A DNA stretch of 64,000 bases, from contig OY725500.1 of assembly GCA_963281255.1 (NCBI GenBank), positions 1-64,000 on the forward strand, written 5' to 3'. Position numbers and translations under genes: made by a program. The notes under the pieces were generated by a model. That model was not told the origin of the DNA. It saw only the letters and a program-made list of their open reading frames with translations, and searched no databases. How positions within the stretch are numbered: position 1 is the first letter of the stretch; each line of letters starts with the position of its first letter. This DNA comes from Aphrocallistes beatrix. Lineage: Eukaryota > Porifera > Hexactinellida > Sceptrulophora > Aphrocallistidae. Shown here piece after piece: positions 36,501 through 45,478 of this stretch.

Positions 36501-38693
36501 CGCCTTCGCGCAGTCAGCCGGTAAGCGAACTAGAATTTATAACGGAGTCCTCAAACTCAGACCTAGAATCCTTAATATACCTAAATTTAGCTTGGAAATG
36601 ATTTAATGCTCAGTAACGGCACATTTGAGTAGAATTAGATTGAAGGGAAATGTAAGTGTTACGAGTGTTTCCGTAGAGGAGTTGATATCAGAACGGTTAG
36701 CAGAGGCAGAAGCTGCGTTCAAGAGAGGAGACATAGAGGTGAGGATTATGCATACCTATGTACTGTCCTGGCAACAGGATTACAGTGTGGAATGTAGACA
36801 GGAGCGCGGAATGTGACAGATGCGAGCAAGACCGCGATGCGATTGGTGGCGGTTGCTAAGCAGGAAGAAGAGAATTCCTCAGACCCCGCATACCGCCAGC
36901 AGCTGCACCTGGCCACTCAGAGCCTCGAGTCAGGTGAGTAGCCTGAGCCGATCAGCTGATTGGCTGCCTGAGTCTGGATTTATATTATTAGCCTAAAGTA
37001 CGCTACACTAATTCTGTTCTGGAATGAGTGAGCTATGATTGTCTCCGTTTATAAGATTGAATGGAGCAGCATTCACTGTGCAGAGGTGTACTATACATTC
37101 CTTGTTATGATTCCGTGCTATAGCTGTAGGGCCGCTGGTGGTGAGTGCGAAGAACTGCGCGCAGAATCCTGGCAACGAACTGGCAGTTGCGCAATTCTCA
37201 AAAGCAGCAAACTCGGTGAGTTCTTTAAAATATTCTATAAATAACTCTTCAACTTTTTCATTAATTGATTCCACTTGCATTGAGAATGCATGCCCGTCTG
37301 AATACACTGATAGCGCCGTATAAATAGCGAGCTTAGGCTCTGCTCGGTTAAATCATGCAAGCGCCGCACGCATACAATCTCCGCGCCAGGAAGCACCCCA
37401 TCTGCTACGCGGAGTCCCCAGCAACGCCGGTCTGCAAAAGAATGCGCAGCAACGCCTTCGTCCGTCCCCCCGTGCCTGCGCCGAGGCTGAGAAGGGTGAG
37501 TCCGCCGACGGAGTCGGGACTGGAAGCTAACCGCTCTATTTATAGGTTCGGAAGGCGAGCAGCAACGTCCGAACTGCGATGATTCCCGTGAAAGTCCCGC
37601 CTCGCCCCCCCCCACCCACCGCCGACGACCTGACGGGAGCAACGGCGGAGGAGATCGGAGAAGCGCCCCCGCAGAAGGAAAACCCGATCGGAGTAAGTTG
37701 CACTCTGCACTGTAATTAGCCACGCTACGCTGTCGTAGGCAGTTCTGTCTTGCGTGGAAACTGATACGTCTGTTGCTCGAGTATAAATGCACTCTTCGTG
37801 TGCAGTCAGTTCAAAGTGTGAATGGGAGAAGTGGTTGAGTCTGAGATTTCTCCGCAGTACGCGGCGCACCAGCTGATCCGGGAGGCGTTCCGCTGGGAAG
37901 AGAAGGACAACGCTCTCATCTCGGTGGCGCGCGAGATGGCGCGGATGATGAAGTCCATGGGGAAGTACACGCGGTGAGTTTCCGAGCGGCACTGCCACTT
38001 GTGCAGAGGTGTTAAGTGGTGCGTTTTAGGGGAGAGGGATCTGAGGTCCAGTCCAAGAAGGAACTCATCAACACCTCGCGGCAGCTGGCCAAGCAGGCGC
38101 AGGGAGTGGTGCAGCTGGCAGAGAAAGTGGCGGCCCACTGCACGGACCGGAGGATGAAGAGGAACCTGGAGGACGTGCTCTCCAAGATCCCCACCATCTC
38201 CACGCAGCTCAAGATCGTGGCCGCCGTCAAGGCCGCCTCCATCAGCTCCGGAGGTGAGTTGGCACCGGAAATGCGGAAATGGAAATAGTTCGAATTGCGG
38301 ATTTAGGAAATAGTTCGACTTTTTATCACTAGGATTAATGGTGGTTTTCATGTGAACTATTTCCGTTTTTGGAAAGTCGAACTATTTCCACCATACCTTA
38401 GCATCCACCTAGCCGCAGACAGGACAGACTGACGAGTCTATTTTTAGGACAGGACTGATGAGTCTATTTTTAGGACAGGACTGATGATTCTATTTCTAGA
38501 TCAGGAGAGGGACCAGGAGGCTAGCGAGATGCTGACCAGCAACGCGGAGAATTTGATGCAGACCATCGTGGAAGTGATCCGCGCGACGGAGAGCGCCAGC
38601 ATCCGCGTCCCCGCGGGCAAGGCGGAGCTGTGCGGACTGAAGTGGGTGCAGAGGGACCGCAAGGGACAGACGCCCAAGGCAGCCATCCATTAG
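33562..38693 (+). CDS. VCL: Vinculin
   Basis: Actin- and talin/catenin-binding protein of cell adhesions. The start MPVFHTKTIESILDPVAQQ is nearly the vertebrate vinculin start. The head follows in exons with GQNLSETSKDELLKKELP, SGVSMLLLVWDESEIRKVLD and IGELKRVLQLTSNSQVDLDE. Later exons give AKVLLMNPDKKQAREHLE and LVDANTEATAFAQSAEELIS. The proline-rich hinge carries IPVKVPPRPPPP. The tail domain includes AAHQLIREAFRWEEKDNALI, CTDRRMKRNLEDVLSKIPTI and ESASIRVP, ending LKWVQRDRKGQTPKAAIH. I estimate about 840 residues against 1066 in human, so fewer central helical bundles are present. About 15 exons. Introns carry three MITE-like inserts and an inverted repeat. An internal alternative first exon lies at 37355-37496, and the last intron has a triplicated 3' splice region. 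Confidence 0.96.
34441..34607. mobile_element. hAT-like MITE with 8-bp target duplication
   Basis: Element 34449-34599 (151 bp) in a vinculin intron. Ends are CAGTGTTTCCCTCGGG and CTCGGCGGGAAACACTG, inverted to each other. It is flanked by the near-identical 8-mers CATCACAG (34441-34448) and CATAACAG (34600-34607). End sequence and 8-bp duplication are typical of hAT-superfamily elements. Non-coding. Confidence 0.85.
34905..35137. mobile_element. MITE-like element in a vinculin intron
   Basis: About 233 bp with inverted ends TACTTACCAACCATCCAGGG and CGAAATGGGTTGGTAAATA, plus a subterminal repeat AAATCCAGGGATTT/AAATCCAGGGAAATT. AT-rich, non-coding. Family not recognised. Confidence 0.7.
35545..35705. 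mobile_element. hAT-like MITE in a vinculin intron
   Basis: About 161 bp with ends CAGCGGTTTTCAACCTTTTT and GGTTGGGAACCACTG. This is the widespread hAT terminal pattern CAGTGGTTCTCAACC. Internal CTGTGGAC repeats. A clean target duplication is not visible, because the left flank is a CCCTA-type simple repeat. Confidence 0.82.
37319..37326 (+). promoter_or_regulatory. Internal TATA box within vinculin
   Basis: CCGTATAAATAG, the same 5' context (CCGTATAAATA) as the main vinculin TATA box. An ATG opens 28 bp after it at 37355. Proposed promoter for the alternative first exon. Confidence 0.5.
37355..37496 (+). CDS. Alternative first exon of a vinculin-tail isoform (proposed)
   Basis: Starting at ATG 37355 the frame encodes MQAPHAYNLRARKHP and continues through a basic, proline-containing stretch to PVPAPRLRR. 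It ends at a consensus donor (AAGG|GTGAGT) in phase 0. The next exon (from about 37546, VRKASSNVRTAMIPVK) is also the in-frame continuation of the upstream vinculin exon ending SKAANS. The 37355 exon can therefore replace the whole head. The product would be a short protein of the proline-rich hinge plus the actin-binding tail. No good acceptor lies right before the ATG, which argues against a simple cassette exon. Evidence is sequence pattern only. Confidence 0.45.
38306..38389. repeat. Inverted repeat in a vinculin intron
   Basis: GGAAATAGTTCGACTTT and AAAGTCGAACTATTTCC form perfect inverted arms around a 50-bp loop. Further copies of the core lie at 38281-38294 and about 38354-38364. Probably a degraded palindromic element. 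Confidence 0.8.
38418..38499 (+). repeat. Triplicated 3' splice region in the last vinculin intron
   Basis: Three tandem copies (30, 26 and 26 bp) of a segment reading GGACTGATGAGTCTATTTTTAG, each ending in TAG preceded by a T-rich tract and a CTGAC/CTGAT branch-site-like motif. The last copy is directly followed by the exon beginning ATCAGGAGAGG. Using an upstream acceptor would add 26 or 52 nt and shift the frame. Confidence 0.9.
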
Positions 38694-39923
<1,230 letters not shown>

Positions 39924-39996
39924 CACTAATAGAATTGTCGTACAGTATAAATGATATATATATATAAAAACGTATAAAGTGACTGTGTAGGCTAGA

Positions 39997-41125
39997 TTAG
40001 TTGAATTTGGAGAGGAGCTCCGCGAATTGGGAGGAGCGCTTCTGGATCATTTTCTCTTTGCCCGCGGCGGGGTCCGGGTCCGGGTCCGAGGGAGTGCCGG
40101 TGGCGGCGGTGGAGGCTTTCTTCTCGCGGAGTTTGACCTCCGTCGTGCGCGCCAGCTTCTCGTCGCTCTTCATCTCGTACTTTCCCCGCATCTCCCCGGG
40201 GGGCGGCGGGCACTCCTCGGAGCTGATCGCCTTTCCTTTCCGGAGACAGAGCGCCAGCAGGACGGACACGGCGGCCAGAAGCAGCAGCCCCGAGAGCAGG
40301 GCGGCCGCCAGCGGGTTCAGGAGGGGCAAGGGGTCCATGTGGGAACAGAGGTGCGCGGAGCAGGTGAGCTGATTGGGCGGGAACAAAGAGACAGAGAGGT
40401 TGGCAGTGGAGTCGTTCAGTTGGAATGTTCCGTTGCCTGATACTAAACAGAAACAACTCCTTATGGGTACTCAAGAATGCTATTTATAGACTCACCGGGA
40501 GCGAGCAGCGTCTCGGCTCCGGGCGCCAGAGTCCGCGTGAGATTGGGCGCGGAGAACGTCCGGTGGGAGGTGTCGGGGTTGTGGACCCTGATCCAGTCGC
40601 CGCGCGCCAGCTGGCAGTCAGCTGATTGGGCGCTGCGCAGCGGGAGCGACACAGACCGGAAGCAAGGGACCTGCGAGACGCACGCCGCTCTGTGGCAGCC
40701 GCGCAGCGTCTGATTGGTCAGGGAGAAGGAGCCGTGGAGACAGGACCCGTTCCTGCGGTCGCTCACCCAGTGCACTTCCCGCGACACCTAGAAGAGAGCG
40801 TCAGCACCCGTACCTACGCCACCTAACACCTCTGCCACTAACACCTCTGTGCCACTAAGACCTACCTGCAGGGCGCGGGAGAGGTTGAGGGAGAGGCCTG
40901 CGTGGGGCGGGATGGCCGTCTGATCCAGCGGATGTGTGACGTCACACGCAGCGACGGCCGACGCGTGCACTCGCGTGAGGAGCCGGGGCTCCGCGTCGGA
41001 GTTCTCCAGTCTGACGGAGTCCGATTGGTGGACGAGGCAGGCGGGGGTGCGCGGGGGAAATGTGGCGCCCGGGGCGGGGTTCTGGTAGCTCCACGCCCAG
41101 CGCCACTCACACATAGCTACGCACT
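39997..41125 (-). CDS. Cupredoxin/ephrin-like transmembrane protein, paralogue A
   Basis: Three exons are visible: about 40866-41125, 40496-40787 and 39997-40436. The first encodes MCEWRWAWSYQNPAPGATFP, then DSVRLEN and ACDVTHPLDQTAIPP. The second starts VSREVHWVSDRRNGSCL, the counterpart of the VGDEIYFIS block in paralogues C and D. A second, more degenerate domain follows (CQLARGDWIRVHNPDTSHRT). Then come a membrane span (AAALLSGLLLLAAVSVLLAL) and a cytosolic tail rich in Lys, Asp and Pro ending QFAELLSKFN. Unlike its three neighbours it has no visible signal peptide. The frame opens at an acceptor (ttcataccag or gtgcgtag), so the leader may come from an exon upstream, possibly that of paralogue B. 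Family unknown; likely extracellular recognition. Confidence 0.65.
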
Positions 41126-41220
41126 GGTATGAAAGGAATGTTGATTTAATGAATAAAAATGTGTACGTCTATTACTAAAGGGATCTAATTAGCAGGGAAT
41201 CTAGACAGGAAGCAGATGAG

Positions 41221-42124
41221 TCAGCGCTGTTTCGTCAGTTCTTCTAGGAACTTCAGACTCTTGTCTCTCCGCCGATCTTTGTAGACCACCCAACAGAACA
41301 TTCCAATGACCAGGAATATAACTAGGGTGAGCAGGAGGCCTGAGAGGAGTAGAATCCAGAGGGAGTAGGACACAATTGGGAGTGGTGAGTGGCAGAGATT
41401 AGGCGCCAATCTGACTCTGAAACAGGGACACGAGACGTCTGCGCTTGTGATTACAAGGAAGAGCTCTGTGGCAGCAACGTCGATGGATTGGAACGGCTGG
41501 AGAGTTAGGTTTGTAGGGTTGTCGGGTGAAGAGGTGTCACATTCCAAAGCTTGCTCCTGGTTGCTAATCAGGAAGATGGTAACTTCAACTGATCTGTAGT
41601 TGTGTACAGATAAATTGGCGCCCGAATAGTTAGGTAAACAGATGACGTCACTACAAGACTGGTTCTGAGTTAGGATTATACTGGAGTTCTCCACTGGAAG
41701 CAAAGTGGGAGTTCTGCTGAAGGTGTTAGTTCCAGTCCTACGAGTGATGGGATCTGAAGAGGTGTCACGAGTGGAGGTGGCGGAGGTGTCACGAGTGGAG
41801 GTGGCGGAGGTGTCACGAGTGGTGGAGGTGGCAGAGGTAGGAGGAAACACTCCACACTCTCCGTTCATTCTGACAATGTCGCAGGTCCTGTCCGACCAGC
41901 GCCGCCTCTGAGCGGACTCGGCGCAAGAGCTGACTCGAACCGCCAGAGTTGACTAACACCAGCGCGTCCGCCACGAAGAGAGCGCAGTCCGTGCGGCTGG
42001 GCGGGAGGTGCAGGTCCGCTGGAAGGGGAGAGGGGACGGATTCGCTCCAGGAGAACCGCCATCTGCACTCGGACGCAGCCTGCGGGAGTACTATAAATAG
42101 GAGAGAGAGGACGGAGAAATTCAT
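41221..42124 (-). CDS. Cupredoxin/ephrin-like transmembrane protein, paralogue B
   Basis: Begins with a signal peptide (MNFSVLSLLFIVLPQAASE) followed by CRWRFSWSE and a PPSRTDCALFVADALV segment, as in paralogues C and D. To stay in frame it needs an intron from about gttagt (41960 region) to a ggacag acceptor, which joins DALV to TCDIVRMNGECGVFPP. That match to the CDxxxxNGxCxxPP block of the paralogues supports the junction, but it leaves the first domain shortened. A Thr/Ser stalk with a 24-bp repeat (TSATSTRD three times) comes next. A second Cys-containing domain follows (QALECDTSSPDN, then ELFLVITSADVSCPCFRVRL), then a membrane span and a short basic tail. No known family is recognised with certainty. 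Confidence 0.65.
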
Positions 42125-42663
42125 TCAATCAAACTAACTAACAGCTGAGAACTCGGACTGAATTTAAATGCTTGTTGGAGGGATTCAATACGCTACAGGA
42201 ATGCCTAGTGTGAATAATTCTTAATGAATACTTATATGATCAAATTACGTCACCAGTGAGCAACTTTTGTAAATCAAACTGGAATTGTGAACTGACATAA
42301 AAGAAGATTAGCACTCTTTCTAGCTAGATCAGACTGCGAGATTTCACACTTCAATGTTAAACCTTCGTTCCTGGAATTTGTAAGAAAGATCACAGGCAAG
42401 GAGGGTAAACTCAGGTAGCTGTCTTCTACGGCGCAGGAGCTGTGGGGGTCTGTCTTGTGGACACTCCAGAAAAGGAAAAACGGAACTTGAATTCTAAAGT
42501 TAAGCAGAATTGAAGATGTTTATTCATATATAACAATGTTATAATGCAATACATAGATTATTAATTTAATTGTGAAATTTAATAATTTCATTTGTAGAAA
42601 ATAGATAAGTGAAAAAATGAGAGTATAAAGTTAAGGATAAATGTTCTGCCATTCAGGAAGTCT
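42125..42663. other. Spacer between paralogues B and C
   Basis: AT-rich spacer that should hold the paralogue C 3' end and the paralogue B promoter; a TTTAAAT stretch lies about 35 bp before the paralogue B ATG. Nothing else recognised. Confidence 0.5.
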
Positions 42664-43360
42664 CTACTTCTTCTTTTTATAACAACAATACCAAATACCC
42701 GTAGACAATAGAACGCTAAGTATTATAATAACCGCCAGCACTATCAGCACTATCAGTGCAATGTCCCCGGCTTGTAGATGGGAGGTAGCTCCGGGATTTG
42801 GCGCAATAGTCGACGTAGGCGGAACGGTCGAAGGGGGCATCATACACAGTCCATTGAAAGAGAGTGGATCACAGTTTCTATTCAGATCAGCAAGGACGGT
42901 GAAGGCAGCATTTAAGCACTCGTCTGTTCCATTCGAAATGAAATATATCTCGTCTCCAACCTAGAAAGGACGGAAGTAAAGACAGAATCAATTCCGCGCT
43001 AGGAGAACTCACAAAGAAGTCCCAGAACCCGGAGGTGGCTCTGGAGAGAGTGAAGGACAGCTGTCCATTGGCGGGAATCATCAGTGGGAAAGGCATGGAC
43101 TCTATTATTGTGCCGGCACTCATGTCACAGGAACTGAATCCTGCGGAGCCATCCAGTCTGACCACGTAGTAGGCCTGGCTTCCTTGATTCACGAAAGTGA
43201 CAGTGTCAGATGCGAAGAGACCGCACACGAGGCTTTTAGGAGGCGGATATGTGGAATTCATTTGTTGCGTTATATTCAGATCGAAGTCCCATCTGCACTG
43301 AGCTGTCACTTCTGCAAAGCAGAGACATAGAGCGAAGCTGACCAATAGAAATCTCTCCAT
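42664..43360 (-). CDS. Cupredoxin/ephrin-like transmembrane protein, paralogue C
   Basis: Two exons, 43013-43360 and 42664-42960, with a 52-bp intron. A signal peptide (MERFLLVSFALCLCFAEVTA) precedes an ectodomain with, in order, QCRWDFDLNI, PPPKSLVCGLFASDTVTFVN, AYYVVRLDG, FSSCDMSAG, LSFTLSRATSGFWDFF, VGDEIYFISNGTDECLNAAF and NCDPLSFNGLC. A short Pro/Thr stalk, one membrane span (IALIVLIVLAVIIILSVLL) and a tiny tail YCCYKKKK complete it. The order of strands and the Cys pair SCD...ECL fit a phytocyanin/ephrin-type cupredoxin fold. In ephrins the matching segments are YxxCD and the aromatic-rich strand before the last Cys. Ephrin homology is an inference, not shown. Confidence 0.8.
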
Positions 43361-43694
43361 CTCACCTGAGCTAACAGCTAATGACGCAACAACAAATAAT
43401 GAGAAATGGAACTAACCACTTCCTAGCCACAAGATAACCACGAGCTAAAACCATTGAACGATCTGCTCAATATCTCTAGAGTCTAAACTCTGTGGTGTCT
43501 GAGAATTCTATGCAACATAGCAGTTACCCATTTCAGTAGTGCAGTTCTGCTCCAATTAACAGTATTGAAATGCTAGATTCATAATTATAACAATGTTAGA
43601 ATACTGTTAAGATCCTTAATCTAATTAGGGAATTAATAAATACATTTTGCAGCAAAAATAAAATCCATATCTATATTCCAAATTTTGACGCGTC
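43361..43694. other. Spacer between paralogues C and D
   Basis: Short AT-rich spacer. The first 50 or so bases before the paralogue C ATG match those before the paralogue D ATG (TTTCTCATTATTTGTTGTTG, then GCGTCATTAGC), then similarity stops. Confidence 0.6.
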
Positions 43695-45373
43695 TTAGGT
43701 CATCTTATATGAATCGGTGGACATTTGACTGAATTTGTGCTTTCTTCGTTTAGCACAACACTCAATCAACCAAAGGATGATCAGAGCAGCTAGAACACAG
43801 ATAGCGATTATCAGTAGCACCGCTACTACCACTATCAGCACGATGAGTACGATGTCCACAGTTTTCAGCGGGGGGCTAGAAACAGGGCCTTTCACACCGC
43901 CACCAGGGGGCACAGGCGTCAACCTGGTGGTAGACATCGAGGTAGTCTCTAATGTATCAGCAGTGACTGCAGGTGTTGATGTGGTAGTGGTCCCTGCTTG
44001 AGTACTCACAGTGGTCGTAGTAGGCGGCGCCATACACTCTCCATTGAAAGAGAGTGGATCACAGTTTCTGTTCAGATCAGCACGGACGGTGAAGGCAGCA
44101 TTTAAGCACTCGTCTGTTCCATTCGAAATGAAATATATCTCATCTCCAACCTAGATAGGACGGAAGTAAAGACAGAATTGCTCCCAGGAGTCGCTGGAAT
44201 AAGAACTAATTCGAAGTAGTAATAAGACCTAAAAACTGCTAAGTAGGATTAAGACCTAAAATGCTCACTTTCTCTCACTCCAATTTTAGGCCTTATTCCT
44301 AATTCACACGTTTATGTCTTATTCCTACTTGAATTTTATGTCTTACAAGCGCGCTTCGCTTGCTTGCGCTGCGCGGCTTACGGACCCTGCGTGTCCACAG
44401 AGTCGCCCTGCGGGCGCCTGAAGTTACTTAATCTAACCTATTTTGGGATTTTTTTTACTGCATATAAATAGTATAAACGAAGGTTAACGAATAATTTCTC
44501 AAATGGATCCGAAAATATGATATTCGAAATCTACACCCCTAAAAACTCCATGTCAAACGTTGGAAGCTAGTCTCATCGCATAATTTTCAAAATTCGTCAA
44601 ATCGTGTGAAAATATGTATATCTTTAAAGGTGTGAAAATATACAAATAACCTTTTTTACTGCCATAAACTATAATATATAATTGAGACATTTATATAAGT
44701 TATTGCTTTGAAGTATTAATAACAATGACAGCCTACAATATTGTCGTATAATGATTTCTATTGTGAGAGTGAAGTCATACATAGTTTTGTATAAAAGGTG
44801 TGAAAAATTGTTTTCCACTTTTTTGCAGAGGTGTGAAAATTTCGCTTAGCTTTTCGAACTTAATCCTAGATTCATCATTTGACACCTACATGCCAATTTT
44901 CGTATCTCTATGACTTGCCAATTATTCAATCAATTCGGACAAACAAACAAACAAACAAAATCCCTAGCATTTAAATATATAAGATTCCTACTCCTCTCCT
45001 AGCACGGAGAGGCGCTAGAACTCACGAAGAAGTCCCAGAACCCGGAGGTGGCCCTGGAGAGAGTGAAGGACAGCTGTCCATTGGCGGGAATCATCAGTGG
45101 GAAAGGCATGGACTCTATTATTGTGCCGGCACTCATGTCACAGGAACTGAATCCGGCGGGGCCATCCAGTCTGACCACGTAGTAGGCCTGGCTTCCTTGA
45201 TTCACGAAAGTGACAGTGTCAGATGCGAAGAGACCGCACACGAGGCTTTTAGGAGGCGGATATATGGAATTCATTTGTTGCGTTATATTCAGATCGAAGT
45301 CCCATCTGCACTGAGCTGTCACTTCTGCAAAGCAGAGACATAGAGCGAAGCTGACCAATAGAAATCTCTCCAT
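43695..45373 (-). CDS. Cupredoxin/ephrin-like transmembrane protein, paralogue D
   Basis: Two exons, 45026-45373 and 43695-44150. The ectodomain is nearly identical to paralogue C: in exon 1 only Thr to Ile in QQMNS(T/I)YPPP and Ser to Pro in LDG(S/P)AGF; in exon 2 L/R, L/E and M/A changes. After CMAPP it diverges completely into a long Thr/Ser-rich stalk, a membrane span (LIVLIVVVAVLLIIAICVL) and a basic tail ending STDSYKMT, with a Tyr that could be phosphorylated. The intron is 875 bp, against 52 bp in paralogue C, because of an inserted repetitive sequence. Recent duplication or gene conversion limited to the ectodomain is inferred. Confidence 0.8.
44187..44997. mobile_element. Insertion of unknown class in the paralogue D intron
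   Basis: Compared with the 52-bp intron of paralogue C, about 0.8 kb has been inserted after GACAGAATT and before GCGCTAG. The insert has an outer part with AAGACCTAAAA/TTTTAGGCCTTATT inverted motifs, a GC-rich segment (CGCGCTTCGCTTGCTTGCGC) and repeated GGTGTGAAAAT. It ends with (ACAA)n and ATTTAAATATATAAG. The paired comparison proves an insertion; the class cannot be assigned. Confidence 0.7.
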
Positions 45374-45478
45374 CTCTGAGCTAACAGCTAATGACGCAAC
45401 AACAAATAATGAGAAATGAGGAATAAAGTAAGTCTGTTGTAAGTGTAATAAACTAATGCGAGTGAAATGAGATTAAAT

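Noticed and set aside
44980-45020. Helitron-like 3' end (hairpin followed by CTAG) in the paralogue D intron
   Set aside because: Comparison with paralogue C shows the GCGCTAG belongs to the original intron, so it is not the end of the inserted element.
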